Source: Stereum hirsutum FP-91666 SS1 (lineage: Eukaryota; Basidiomycota; Agaricomycetes; Russulales; Stereaceae). From it: a stretch of DNA of 64,000 bases. Both the position numbers and the translations under genes were made by a program. Of this stretch, positions 10,401 through 22,968 are shown piece after piece. How positions within the stretch are numbered: position 1 is the first letter of the stretch; the number at the start of each line of letters is the position of its first letter. The stretch covers positions 864,093-928,092 of the forward strand of contig NW_006763150.1 in assembly GCF_000264905.1 (NCBI RefSeq), read 5' to 3'. The notes under the pieces are model-generated. The model saw only the letters and a program-made list of their open reading frames with translations, was not told the origin of the DNA and searched no databases.

Positions 10401-13286
10401 AATCTCCTGATTCTCGAGGCAATTATGGACAATTTGTAATGAGGCCTGCTCGGCGCCGAAGGGGACGCACGGCTGGCAGACCTTGGAAGCTCTTGGAAGG
10501 TGTTGAGGAAGAACACCGGTGCATGACCGGTGTCGTCGCGATGAATGTGTATGATTCGTCATAAGATAAATTGTACACTTCGTCTTCGGCTGTAGACGGT
10601 TTCGGAAGGGGGTCGACGAGGAAAGCGCTACCGGTAGGGGGTCATTCCAACGTCTTCAAGAGCGCTGAGGTGATTATGAGGCGGGATAACAAGCTTCAAC
10701 GTACGATAGAGCGCTCGGTGCTGACAGTCTAAAGCGGTCCCTCGAAGACGATACTCCATTCAATCCAACAAACTATAACCTGAACGCTACTATGATCTAC
10801 CAGCAGGTGCATAGAATTGACCGACGTCTACTATGTGTCTCGCGCTAGAAAGCACCGCTTAAGTCTCTTTTCGAGGCTAGAGAGAACACAGTAAGCCCGG
10901 ATATTTGACGTCGGGAGGGAGGAAGAGAGATCGAGACAAGGACTTAAACGGATGCTTATCTCGCCGACGTAGTAATATTGCTTCCTTCGCTAGCGGAAGC
11001 TGCATAGCTTGAATGTTCCTGATTTACCGCCGGTGAGTTGCCGCTCAGCAAGAATCCATGTCGTGGCCAGCTTGCTGCATCCCATGAGAAGTGTCCTAGA
11101 GAGAAGCAAAGCAGATGAAGGGCCCGAAGCTCAGAGAACGAGCTATATTTTTGCGAAGAGCGCGAGTGACGTCTGTGGCACAGCATGGATTCTTCTGCTC
11201 TGTGCTACTGCCAGTGCTCAGACCACGCGAGGATGTCGAACATGTCCAAAAAGTCTGATCATGAATCTGCTAGTACTTACTTATGCTGGCGGCCAGACCG
11301 GGCATGGTCTACGGTGGACCGGGAGTAGTTGCCAGCGAGGGACTAGCAGATATCAGAAAATGTTGACAGGTACATCGGTCGGCGCTTGGAACTTACTTTT
11401 CGATTGCGATTCCAAGCGCATGACAGGAAGATAATCGAAAAATTTGAGTGAGTAGTGAGTAGGTTAGTGGGAACTATTAGGGCTTGAAGTGATGGAGATA
11501 GCGTCGTGTTTGCTCCAGGGTGCTCCGGGGGTACGATGATGTGGGAGTATGTGGCGTGGTGTAGTCGCATCGTGTTTGTTCGTTCGAGGGTGCCAGCCGG
11601 AGGAGAGATGAGTTACCGTCGTATTCATGACTGTGACATGAATGAAAAGCACGCGAAAGGATGGTACGAGACGTCAATAATGTATGATCGTACTTGAAGC
11701 TCGAGCCCTGTTCTAAGATGGGTCATATTTGATGATGAATGAACAGAGGACTCGTAAACCGTGCATACATCCACGCCGGCGGGAGCGCACCACTGAGCGT
11801 CTACCAGAGGTCACCTGGACCGTCGTCGGCCTGGAACAGAGTCCAGCTGGCCACCGTGACCGCACCTCAAAGCGGTTTATTGAAATCAAGCGATCATGAA
11901 AGCTTCAGATGATAGTATGCGAAGGTTGATGGTGGCACTGTGCGCGCGCCATTCTTTTTCCGGCGGTCAGAGGCTTCCTGCTTATAGTAAGTCTGAAAAA
12001 AAGTAAATGTTGCTGAATACCACTGGTCAGTTCCAAGCACCAAGGCACGGCGGTCCCGCTGGCACTGGAGAGAGAGAGTCTAATCTCGTGGAGGAAGTCC
12101 TGCCCTGAGAACTGAGAACATACGACAAGTCACGCCACCGAGCATGATCCCCACAGTAGCTATAGTCTGCCACTCGGACCATAAGCTGGCAACGAAGCGA
12201 AGCGGAACAAGAAGAGACTTTTGTTGCTCCGCCACTGCTGACCGTCGTCACGTCCGTGCCGTCGGGATATCCAAACTCTCGAACGCCACCAACACTTCCC
12301 GAGATAAGTTAGGCAGGCACAGTCGCACTTATCTGGAGGGAACGACTGTCGTCCCGTCCTATAGGTCTGACTGTGGGAGACTACGTCCGCACCGACGATA
12401 ACCCCAGGTGCGAACAACTGAACACTGGGGAAGCTGGGTGCAGCTGGTGCAAAGTCACGGAGGGAGGAGAAGCACGCCATCGCCATGATCCATCGAAGCT
12501 CATTCCTCCTTGGGCTAGGCTGCATTCGGGATAGCTGAGTGCGAAATGAGAGCGGTCGCGGTGTATCACTTGGCTCACTGACCACTGAGGGCATACCGGA
12601 GCAACGAGACGCTACCGGCGGAGTCGAATCGAGGTCTCGGAGACAAAGACCGTAGGCCGTATCGTACTATCGTATATTTCGTCGAGGAACCGGTCGCAGT
12701 AACACCACGTACCCTGAGGATTAAACTTCGACCTTTATATTATTAGAAAAGCAGACCGTCCGGCAGCGCAGTGTGTGTGGTACCGATGTACGGAGCGGGG
12801 AGACCGCCCAACGCTTCGAGCGGATGACCAAGCGACGGAACCTACATACGGATGAATGGACGAAGTGGCTTGGAAGGGCTTTCAAAACTAAAACTTCAAA
12901 CTTCACGGAGAACGAGAAGCAGCCTCATTATCGAGTGCGCGCGCAAGCGAAGGGGTTTCGAAAGCTTGCTTACCTTTACGCTTCGAAGTTCGCGCAGCTG
13001 CTATCAGTATCAGGATGCCTATACTAATAGTGGGCGCACCCGAGAGAGAAGATTCACGCAGAGTCAATTTCGTCCGGACGATCTTCTCGATGTTGATCTC
13101 TATTCTTGAGAGAAACCATGATGCATCTATCACGGGCGGGTGCGCACTTACAATGAGGTGCGTGGTTTTGAGTTTGCCGCTGTGAGGTCGAAGTTCTTCG
13201 ATGAGATCCTGCGCAAGGGGGTAGTAGTGAGACACGTGAGGGGTGGAAAGCATATTCATGGACAACACGTTACGGACTGTACGTTA
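10401..13286. other. Gene-poor stretch
   Basis: About 2.9 kb with only short open frames on both strands. A minus-strand open frame at about 12160-12594 has some protein-like composition but no recognisable domain and no splice chain I could extend. Nothing else supportable was found. Confidence 0.35.
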
Positions 13287-13309
13287 CTATGGATGGCCCA
13301 GTAGTTCGA
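13287..13309 (+). repeat. Left terminal inverted repeat
   Basis: 23-bp end of the 742-bp element. It is an exact inverted match to 14006-14028 and is preceded by TA. Confidence 0.8.
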
Positions 13310-14005
13310 GGGAATCTTGAAAAACCGGTGTCTCCCTTCACCTTCGAAAATAAAATACAAAATCTGGGATTCCAGTATATCTGCATCTTTAGATGACTCC
13401 TGGGTGGTTTCTGATTTTTTCACAAGAGGGAAGTATGTGCCAGTTCGATGCCGGCGAGGAGGTGGTTTGGAGGGGAAGTTCGAGATTTCTTGGCGCCAAG
13501 GCCCACTCAAACGAGTTCGAGGGCCCTTATTGTCACGCCTTCGTCACAAGCCGAAGCGGGCGTTGCGAGAGAAGTTCGAAGCCCGCTTGGGCGCGCATGG
13601 GCCGAGCCATGCGTCGGAGATCGAATTTCTGGCGAGCCGCGATTGTCACGCTCGACCCTCACATTTCGAACATCTGGGTTGGTACCATGTACATGTGCAT
13701 CGGGCTCAATTTGAGTACCCAGATACACTTATATACATATCAGGACTCTACCTGATTATTGTCATGATTTCAGGAGGGCAGGATCTTTGCATAGGCAGAA
13801 GTTCAAAGTTGTTACACCTATGGAAAAGCAGGGTTGCACACATCTTCCATTTTCTCCACCAACAACAACTTTCCGTGCGACCTCAGAATTTTGCACATGT
13901 ATTCTTGAGATGTGAGCGGCGTCGTGTGCATTTTTACAGAGACAGTGAGGGACGGACTGTACAGGGAGAAAAAGATTTCGACGAATCTCGAACTACTGGG
14001 TCACT

Positions 14006-14028
14006 TCGAACTACTGGGCCATCCATAG
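14006..14028 (-). repeat. Right terminal inverted repeat
   Basis: Exact inverted copy of 13287-13309, followed by TA. A direct repeat of its inner 13 bases (TCGAACTACTGGG) lies at 13988-14000. Confidence 0.8.
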
Positions 14029-16309
14029 TACTTGTCCTTCATTCTTGAATCTTCGCACCCAACGGGCTCTCTTGTGCGGGATCTGCTACGGAGGCCGAGA
14101 AATTCTTCGTGGACGGAACATGCGACTCGTCAAACAAGACCGAACCTGCGCAACATACGAATGACACGGCGGCCAAACGCGGAGCGAGGCGGATAGAGAA
14201 TAAGTCATGCCCACTTCGTGATAACTGACACAAACCCCTCCGAGTCCGAGACCGGAGCCTGCTAGCTAAGTCCTCAGGCTCCTCCGAGTCCTACCTTGTC
14301 TTCTTGTCGGTCGGTGCGTCGCGTTACTGTGCCTTGACCCCATGTTCCCCATGTTCAGAGCCTAAGCATGCCAGTGCCCATAAGCAGCCGTCCATATGGG
14401 GACAAAGCGGCGGGAGAGAGAGACCCATGACAAGGCGATGAGATGATCCAAACTGTCCATGTCTGTTTAACTCGAGTCTCGAGAGGTCCGAGTCGAGAAG
14501 TGGAGTCCGAGAAAAGAAACCTGCACCGCCCCTCAAGATCAGTGCGACTGTCCGCACGACAAGACTCGGATCTCGCTCTGACATAGGGGACGAAAGAGAG
14601 TAGGTTCATTGCTTGTTAGGAGGATAGAATGGGTTATGTGGGAGTTCTGATGCGTCCATACGGGAGACGTTGCTCAGCTGGACTTTTCAAGTTGTTTGCC
14701 AAGGACGAAGAAAACGGTAGCACGAGACCAAGCTCATTTACGGGTTCCGAGTCGGTTTTCGACGAACGAGGAGGAGACAGCCAAGCCAAGAGTTTGCGGG
14801 AGGCAGTGAAGTCAAAACAGCTACTGTATAGGAGTGAGCGTAGCTTGTAATTTTTGGGAAGTAGGTGCTCACCGTCGATCGCCGTGGACCAAGTAATGGG
14901 AGTGAATGGGGACACGGAAGCAGATCATGCATGGTCCTCGTCTTCCTCCTCGCCGCCGGAAGCACATCTCGATTTGTTGCGTCCATTGTTCGCACAAGGA
15001 AGGACTTGTTTCCAGCCTGTATGCTCAAGCTATGAATTGCGACGCGGTGATCCACGTCGCAAGAGTACCAGAAGTGTGCATGTCCATGTAGCAGCCAGTC
15101 TCTGCTACCTCGAATGTATACTTCTCAATGAGGTATGTTCTGACGGAGGGGCAGTGCGAACAGAGTTGATGGACGATTTTTGCGAGCCTTGACTCGCACG
15201 AGAGCAAGTCTTGCGTGCGCCCTGAGCCGTCCCCCCGGCTCCTCGTTCTAATTTCAACAACAACCTCTTTCGAACTCAGCACCCAAACAAAGGGACCCCT
15301 GTTCGACTGCCTCCAGGGGTCCTCCTCCTTCCTTCGCTGGGTCAGAGTCTGATGATGTGCTCGGCTCCCAATGGGACTTCCCGGGGGTCCTGAGAAGCTT
15401 GAGAACCGCATCGAAAGAAAAGCGAGTGAGCGTAGGACCGAGGACGAGGCTCGAGCCAGGGCTTATCTGGCTGGCCTCTCGAGTGTGCAGCTTCGAGAAC
15501 GGACGAACAGAAGGATTTCTTCTCGAATGACTTGCGCATCCGGCACGTTCGTAGGTACGGATAGAGCAGTAAGCGACGGCACGCGACAGACAAGCTTTGA
15601 GAGCGCGGCAGAGTGGGTGTTTGTGGAGCTCAGCCCTCCATCGCCACTAGGGCTGCAGAATCATTCCAAGGACAAGGCGATGGTGCAATTGCTGAACTCT
15701 ATGGGTGAGGCTCGATAGATAGTACAAATAACGTAGTGTACAAGGGAGGAGAAAGATGCTGAGGGGGGTAGGACGTGAATGCAGAGGGTAAGCGGGCCTG
15801 TAACGTGAGCCGGACGCAAAGAGAAACTATATATCGACAAGAAGCTGAAACGGGGGTGGGGGATGGGGGACGCTGTCAAACAGAAAGTGGAAAGAGGCCG
15901 GTAGAGTAGCCAGGACGAAGTGCGAAGGGTTGAGTGGATGATGGGTAATTGCGACGAAAGAATATACGGTGGAGTGAGAGATTTGATTGAACGGGGGATA
16001 TGCGATGAGACGAGAGCGGAGAACGGTTGATATGCGAGTTGTATGCGATTGAGTGAGAACGACCACGAAGGGAGGACCTTTTGGAAGAACAGGAAGTTTT
16101 TTGATCCTCGGGTGGGAGAAAGCGGAACGGAGTACTAAATGGAAAACATAGGAAGGAGTGGGACGAGATGGAGCATGAGAGAAAGGAAGTCGTGAACATG
16201 GGGGTATGGCAAAAATAGAGTGGAGAGACGAGTCCGCAAAGAGTGTTGATCGTGCGTATGAAGAGAAGAAGAGAAATCTAGTTGAGATTGAAGAATAAAA
16301 TCAAGAAAA
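14029..16309. other. Gene-poor stretch
   Basis: About 2.3 kb between the inverted-repeat element and the 3' end of the Ecl1-like gene. Only short, overlapping open frames are visible. The last 600 bases are purine-rich on the plus strand and are probably 3' UTR of the minus-strand gene. Confidence 0.35.
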
Positions 16310-17193
16310 TCAGAACATGCATGGGACACCCTTCCTCCGCCCTCGGTATCCGTTGGCGAGATCAGAGGACTCGAGAGGTCGTCGGGGTTGCTGAGAGGGT
16401 GGTGGACCGAGCCATGCGGACACCATGTCCTCTCCGCGGGAGTATGCGCTTGGCTTTTCAGCCGCGATGAGGTCCTCGTCAGAGACGGTGAGGAGGCCGC
16501 GGTGAGAGGGGCCGAGGATGACGACAGAGTCGATGCCACGGATGTTAGGCTGGGCAGGTGGGCTGCGGTAGGTTTGCGAGTGTTTGGGAGAAGACCCTAC
16601 GACCGCGGTTCGAAGCTTGTCGAAGCGGGAGGATTTGTAGGTGGGTGGAGAGGGGAGATCACCCGAGTGAGGGGTTGCGACGGACTCCGTGAGGTACGAG
16701 GTGGTCATGGTGAGGGACTCTGAGGAGTGGTGGAAGGAGGGAGTGGCGTGGTTAACGGAGTGCGGGGTCGCGATCGGACGTGAGGGAGTAGGACTGCCCG
16801 AGGAGGAGGAGGAGCTGGGGTGTGTGAGTGATGGCGCGAGTGGTCGCGATGGGGAAATGAGTTTGGGGAGGGAGAACTTTGGGCGTTGGGAAGACTTGGG
16901 TGCGCCTGGAGCGACGTCCTGCCGCCAGGCCCTGATGCGGGCGTAGTCGGTGGAGGAAGTCTCGCGTGGGGGTTCTGACGGAGGCTCTATGCAGACCAGG
17001 GAAGGACGAGATACGAGCGAGTTTCGGTGGTCGTTGTTGTGGCACTCCGTCGAGCAGTAGGGTGATTCGCCGCCTTGAACCTGCAGGACAAGTGTGAGCA
17101 TGTGCGGAAAAGCAGAGTGCGAGGGGGGAGACATACCGGACGGCGCTCGCAGGAGAGGCAGTAGTCGGAATGGCACCACTCGGTCGAGTTCAT
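16310..17193 (-). CDS. Ecl1-type zinc-binding, life-span regulatory factor-like protein
   Basis: Two exons (17193-17137 and 17080-16310) give 275 residues. The N terminus has a short Cys cluster, WCHSDYCLSCERRP joined across the intron to GGESPYCSTECHNND. The C-x4-C-x2-C plus C-x3-C arrangement is like the small zinc-binding fold of fission yeast Ecl1/2/3, factors that extend chronological life span under nutrient (sulfur, zinc) limitation. The rest is long, Ser/Pro-rich and probably disordered, with a few conserved-looking patches near the C terminus (DSVVILGPSHRGLLTV, EDMVSAWLGPPP). The start is the first ATG before the Cys cluster, with a TATA-like box 87 bp upstream. The family call rests on the Cys pattern alone; other small zinc knuckles are possible. 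The function of long basidiomycete members is inferred. Confidence 0.75.
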
Positions 17194-17279
17194 TGTGTGC
17201 AGCGGTGGTGGAGGATGATGGCGGAGGTGTTTGACAGAGACGAGAGGGAAGATGGGCCGTTGAGCAGAGTCGAAGCGGG

Positions 17280-17286
17280 TTATATA
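17280..17286 (-). promoter_or_regulatory. TATA-like box of the Ecl1-type gene
   Basis: TATATAA on the minus strand, 87 bp upstream of the ATG at 17193. Assigned by sequence and position only. Confidence 0.45.
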
Positions 17287-18939
17287 CGCTTTCCGGCCTC
17301 AGATCTTGAGGTCCGATTCAATGAATCTGGGGATCGAGCGTCCTTCCTTTGCGGCTTCCCCCCACAGCCCGGCTCCCGCTAACTTCCTTGGGTTCGCTCG
17401 GTGGACCACCCCTCAGTCCGCCGTCCATGGTCTCCCTCACGTAACCGTCTGGCCCCGCATTGGGCCCTTCTCTCTCATCCCACTCATCCTTGCACGCACC
17501 TACAGCTGTATATTGCACGGCCCCGTTCTCAGCTCGTTTCTTGACCGTTGCACACGTTCACTCACGATCACCTCTGTAACCACCGCCCGCCCTCGTCGGC
17601 GATCGTTCCCCTTCGGCGCCTACCTGCCCCCGACAGCCATTGTTCGATTTATATGTCTACCTCTGACTACGACCCCGTCTGCCAACCCGACTCCACCGTC
17701 CGGACGTCATACGCACTCACCGCCTTCCGACTCCCATCAGAGTCACTCCCTCTCCTTTTGTCCAGCCCACAATAAATAGCGCATACAGCTGTAACAAAAG
17801 CCCCTGCGCTTCGATCAATGATTCTCTATATTATTGAACCCATTTTTTTTGCTTCCTGCTTCCTTCGTTCTCGACCGAGTCATCTCTAGTATAGTCCGTT
17901 CTTATTCGGGAATGCACGTCGCCCCCGACTCCTGTTCGACTGATGGATCCGCCGAACCTGCCCGCCGCCTCTGCGCCCGACTACTTACTCCATCCGGTCT
18001 AACATATCCTCGAAGCGGGAGCCCCATCGAGCCTCGGGCCACGCGCTCGAGTGAAAAAGTAACATTTTACCGATGACATCGCCCGCCTCTTGCTTTCCGC
18101 TTCTCTGCATGCCCTCAGGCGTATATAACGACTGTTCGTCGTCTTGCTCCCAGCAATCTTGTCCATAATGAGGATCCCCTTGCGACCGAGGTAATCGACG
18201 GTTGTGTACGACCCGGACGGCGTTGCCTCGACGAACACCGCGCTGCTTGTCTCTCCGGTCATGTCTTGTACCCGTTAGCCGCCCCATACAATGATACATG
18301 CATGCATATAATGACCCTTCGTTCGATCTCTATTGCTGTCAATTGTGATTTGCGCTCGCCGACGTGGAGCGTTTCATCCGGTAAGTACTAAGCATGACTG
18401 CCAACAGCACAAAAATTGATCGAACGACTCAACAACCTCTTCGAACGTCGTCGCCCGTTTGAGGCCACTCGCCACCCAAGTTCGGGCAGCGGTCTAGCCT
18501 CCCTCGCGAAAAGAGCGTATTATATTACAGGTACGAGTTTGCTTACCCCTGTCCGGTCCCCCTGCAGTTAAGCGCAAAGCCGTAAGACCGTAACATAGGC
18601 AAGGACGTTTTGCGCCGTGCAATTTTTTTTGTTACGCCACAAAGAACACGTACGACGGGGGTTTGCTGTATTTCTCGGGGGAAGACGGAGGGAGGGACGT
18701 TCGTTCAATCGCCACGTACGTCGCCACTCCACTGTGTCCTCCGAGGTTGACTGTTAGTATTACTATTAGTCACGGTCGCGTCGCGTCGTGTCGCGTCCTG
18801 GTCTGGACCTCTGCGTGTGGGGTTGCGTGAGTGCGTACCTGCGGGGTCGAGCTTCAGCTCCGTACGTGTCGATGGCCATGGACCGTGGCACGACTTTTTT
18901 TGTTTATCATCGTGGTGACTCGGAGGTTCGAGGCTGTGT

Positions 18940-18959
18940 AAACAAACAAACAAACAAAC
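18940..18959 (+). repeat. AAAC microsatellite
   Basis: Five tandem copies of a 4-base unit (AAAC). Confidence 0.9.
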
Positions 18960-19392
18960 GGACACAAACGGAAACGGTGACTGGCAGGTGGCAGGTGGCG
19001 GTACCGAGTCCATGAAGCTCAAAAGCTTGAAAAGCTTGAAGTATGGCACCAAGCATAACTTTGTACCCCCTTAATATTGACTATTGACTATTGACTACTA
19101 CTATTAAATTGAAACCATGCACAGCACAGCACGCATCCCGACGCCGTCGCAACCTTTATCGCCCCTGGCGTCGCATTCACTGGCATTGTATGTATGTACT
19201 GAATGTATCGCGCGGAGCCGACTCTATCCCCACAAACTCGTATTTTCAAGCTTGGAGTTGGAGTTCCTCGGCGTGCAAGAGACTCAGAGGGCAACGACTT
19301 GTCCAAGCACGGCTTTTCGTTCGATCTAGAGCGTTTGTTTTTGAGACGAGCGTCTTTCATGGGCCTCGGGGTTGTCGAATCTCTCGATATGG

Positions 19393-19428
19393 ACTCGGAC
19401 TCGGACTTGGACTCGGACTTGGACTCGG
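19393..19428 (+). repeat. 6-bp tandem repeat ACTYGG x6
   Basis: Six head-to-tail hexamers alternating ACTCGG and ACTTGG. Frames across it encode Asp-Ser or Gly-Leu runs, but no gene is supported here. Confidence 0.9.
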
Positions 19429-21931
19429 ATGTCGAAGAGGGGCCCTGTCAGTGTTACGATTTCAATAAATGCGAGAAGAAAGGAAGCGAAGAAGGCATTG
19501 TCAGTGTAAGCAATAGGTAGGATCGCGAGGTTAAAATTTGAATGGGCTCCACTTGGTACAGACTGAGTGCTGAAGTAAAATTAATGATCATGCCAGTGCG
19601 AATGGGGCGAACGACTGGACCGAAAGGGGAAGCTTGATGGACTTATCAGGCGAGGAAGTCACTGCCACTGGCCAGCAGGATTCGCGCGAGGTTGTTATTT
19701 ATTGAGAGTGTGGCGCCGAGGAGTGTACATAACGGCGGCGCATCAGATCCAGAGACCCGCCGAGCCTACCCCGACCGGTCGTTCGAGATCTGGAGCGAAG
19801 GGGCCTAGAGAGAGATGTTATGTTATGTACGCAGATGGGGGAAGGTACTGCGCCTTAACTTTTCCCGCGTCCACATACATGGCAACGCAATGGCCCGATC
19901 AGATGTGGAAGACGGAACGTGAAGACAAAAGAGGGGTGAGCTCCTAGGAATGGTATGTTGTATGTCCAGACTGAGATTGTGCGACGAGGAAGCTCACGCC
20001 CGGTGTGGATACGTCCGTGTGATGCCAGTGGGCCGTGTGGGGGTTGCGTTGCCAAGCACGAACGCAGAGGACGGAGACCACAGACCAGAGCAGAATGAGA
20101 ATTGACGACTCCTACCTTAGAAAGAGTGACTGGCGACCCCTTGGATTGAGCTGAACCATCCGAGAAGAGCGAACAATAGCACGGTGAATACATCCCCATC
20201 TGACATCCGAATACGATCCTGGTCCGAGGTGAAGCTTCCTCGACTAATGTGCGTACGTACACGCCGGTCAGTACTTATGTAACGAACGCGAAGCAACAGC
20301 ATCAGCGTCTGGATCCTTCAAAGCGAAGCTACGTATTACTCACTAGTTACAACCTGATCAGGCCTCGGTCCCTCGCAGCTCGATGAGTCCCCCTCGCTGC
20401 CACTCCTTCGTTGCCGTCGGGCCCTTCGAGACCGTCGAATATCGGGATCTCTAGGATCATTTATCACTCTGCACGAGAACCCCAAATATATGGCGAATAT
20501 TAGAGGCTCGAAAGCGTCGAGAGACTTCTTCGTCATCGGGAAGCGAGCGAGGGCGCAATGAGCGCGAGGACGTGCAGCCGATGCGCTTGGTACAACCAAA
20601 GCGAAGAGAGGGAAGGCAGGGAGACAAGTCAGCCGACTGAGAACATTTAGCCCTGGTAGGGACGACGCCCATCACCGTATGTAGATCCTTGTGGGCTCTG
20701 TTAGGCTGTGGTTGCCGGCAAATTCACGTTGAGTGCCCGAAGCGCATCGGGGGGATGAGATAGATCATGAATGCATGGACCCCTCTTGCAATTGATCGCC
20801 AACGGTCCAGGTTCGAATCGGGCCCCGCAGGGGAAGGAGGGGGTGGTGGTCCGAGGAAGTAATTATGTATGCTCGCATATGCATATTGAAGAAGCCAGAT
20901 AGCAGCCCTGAGATTGTTTATGTACGGTGCCCAATGCGTGGATATGGGAGGAACGTCTTCGACTCGGAGGAGGCCCACGGGTGTCCTGGACTGGAGATCA
21001 GTCCTGAATAGGGAGTCGTCTGTATAGAGCAGTCTAAATCAACATCAGAAGTCAGGATCAGTTCAACAGGGATTTACATACCAGCTAAGAGAGACCGAGG
21101 AGAGTGAGATGTGCATACTATGATCGTGCAATGCGCAGAGCTTGACGGAAAGAGAGAATCGAAGGATGAGATGCCGGACTTACGAGAAAGCTGTCGGTCT
21201 CCCAGTCAGTCCCCCTCGCATAAGTACTTACTTACCGTCATGCGCGGAAGGACAGCGAAGAACACCTCGGACAACGCTTTCGATATGGTATTGCGCTTTC
21301 CGGCCTCTCGACGTTCGAACGAGTCGTGCATACGTCCGAGGATCAACTTCACCGTCGTCCGCTTCGCCATGGCCTACCCACCAGCTTGCAAATGCACACG
21401 ATCCTCCCGAGGCCTGCACGTGCTACCGTATTTTCGCTTCTAACATTCCGTTACGCCTTCAGATGGCTATTCAGAGTGCATGTGCCACAATAAGAGGTTT
21501 AGAGACGGGACACTGGAAAGGATGGTTCGCGAACCTGATGTGAGATCGCCAACGCCACAAAGCTCTCGTTAACGTTATGTGACCTTAGAAGCGTGGTCTA
21601 TGCGCCTGGGAGGCCGCCGTGCCTGGCGGGGACGAGGACGAGGACCATGCCACGACTTGAAAACATACATAGAAATAGAAATAGAACGGGGGTCTCGCTG
21701 GCTCCAAACGGACACGGAATACTTGCAACATCTGTGTTCACAGGCACACGACTTGAATACAGCAATTACATATGCGCAACAAAGCCTAGCAGGGGTGAGA
21801 AGAGAAAGAAGCAAGTCTAAGGGGGAAGCAGAAGATAGGCAGACATTGACGGTCCACAACGAGCAGCGGACATAGATCCCTTCAAAGGCGCAAAGAAGAA
21901 AGACGATTGAACCCACCGTGCAAGACCCAAA

Positions 21932-22968
21932 TCACTGGTCCTTCTTTGCGTTGCTCGCCTTTGCCCCCTCCGTCTTCTTCGTCCCCTTCTCCGACTCTGC
22001 AAACTTCTCGAGCTCGCGCGCCTCCAGCCGTTTCGCGTATTCTTGTCCTCCCTGTGAACGTCGCACGCCATTCAATACAATCCACACACACAACAAAATA
22101 AAAACGGAGCAAACGCCTCGGATAAGGGACAAGTTCCCGTTCGGTACGCAGGCCTCGACGAGGCTCGAACGAGGCACGAAGCACAGAGCAGAGAGCTCAC
22201 CTGCATGAGCAGCACGGAACCCAAGAGAACCATGATAATGGTGTTGCCTGCCGAAAGCACCTTTGCCGCCTCGATCTGGTCCTCTCTCGTATCGATGCCC
22301 TCCAGGGGGGTGACGATGGTCCGCAGGGCTGGGATGGTCACCCCGGTGTAGACTCCGATGCTGAATATGTTCGCCGCTGCAATGTAACGGAAAGATGCAC
22401 GCACGAAGAAGGAGACAGGACAGGACAGGGCCGCGGAGCAGTCGAAGTGGGAGGAAGGTAGACCATTCATCAGCTTTGCCATAATCGGGTCCGAGGGTGG
22501 GACATGGGCTGGGTTGTGCAGAATACGCATAGGAAGGGGTAACGTACCGAGTGAGCAACCATCGAAGAACAGCGCGCTCTCGTCCCATTTTTGCAGCTTG
22601 AATACGAGACCAAGCACACCGAATCCCATCACACCATGCATCAGGGCCTAGCGACGTGGAAAACAAACCAGGACCGTTTCCCAAGGTCAGACCACGCTGG
22701 TCACGCACTTCGTAAGAGAATAGAATACGCACTTTGATCGCGGGAGGTGCGTTGTAGAACATCGTGTAGAACTGGAACGCATCAGCCACGGTCTCGTCGG
22801 TGACGGGCAGGAAGAGCACTCGATAGTCGACGTTGAAGCATATGAAGAGAACGCCTGTGAACGTAAAGGCTGGGTTAGAAAAAGCCGAAGGGCTTTTGAG
22901 AAGACTGGAACTTGCGGACCAAGGAAAAAGCAGGCAGAGGAGAGGACGGCTGCTTGACGGAAACCCAT
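21932..22968 (-). CDS. SHR3: ER membrane chaperone for amino-acid permeases, Shr3 family
   Basis: Membrane-localised packaging chaperone that helps amino-acid permeases fold and leave the ER. Exons 22968-22920, 22854-22733, 22647-22548, 22376-22201 and 22051-21932 give 188 residues. The N terminus joins as SACFFLGVLFICFNVDYRVLF, matching the first Shr3 helix and lumenal turn. Next come FQFYTMFYNAPPAIK (the family's YNAP motif), a second helix (MGFGVLGLVFKLQKWDES), a third (NIFSIGVYTGVTIP) and a fourth (NTIIMVLLGSVLLMQ). Thus there are four membrane segments, then a charged, Lys-rich cytosolic tail (RLEARELEKFAESEKG, ending NAKKDQ). The first donor is GTCCGC, less usual than GTRNGT but the only one that restores the family sequence. 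Neighbouring genes are on the same strand. Confidence 0.9.

Larger units (their letters stand above)
13287..14028. mobile_element. 742-bp TA-flanked terminal-inverted-repeat element (non-autonomous DNA transposon-like)
   Basis: Both ends carry the same 23-bp inverted sequence starting CTATGGATGGCCCAGTAG (13287-13309 and, inverted, 14006-14028). The element is bracketed by a TA dinucleotide at 13285-13286 and 14029-14030, as expected for a TA target-site duplication of the Tc1/mariner/pogo kind. The right end has a second partial copy of the end motif just inside (13988-14000), a subterminal repeat. The internal open frame of up to 243 codons shows no transposase motif I recognise (no DDD/E pattern or HTH), so I infer a MITE-like or deleted copy. 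It sits in a gene-poor stretch. Superfamily assignment is inference from the TA duplication alone. Confidence 0.7.
17287..21931. other. Gene-poor stretch with simple repeats
   Basis: About 4.6 kb. Pyrimidine-rich upstream sequence of the Ecl1-type gene occupies the first part. The remainder shows short open frames on both strands but no chain with splice support, and no RNA gene. A GGTTCGAATC word at about 20811 resembles a tRNA B box, but no cloverleaf can be built around it. Two simple repeats are listed separately. Confidence 0.35.

Noticed and set aside
13317..14048. 243-codon open frame inside the inverted-repeat element
   Set aside because: It starts just inside the left repeat and ends beyond the right one. 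It has no transposase signature or domain and low-complexity composition, so it is probably a chance frame.
20760..20880. Possible tRNA (GGTTCGAATC word)
   Set aside because: The bases around the word do not form a T stem, and no A box, anticodon arm or acceptor stem can be paired.
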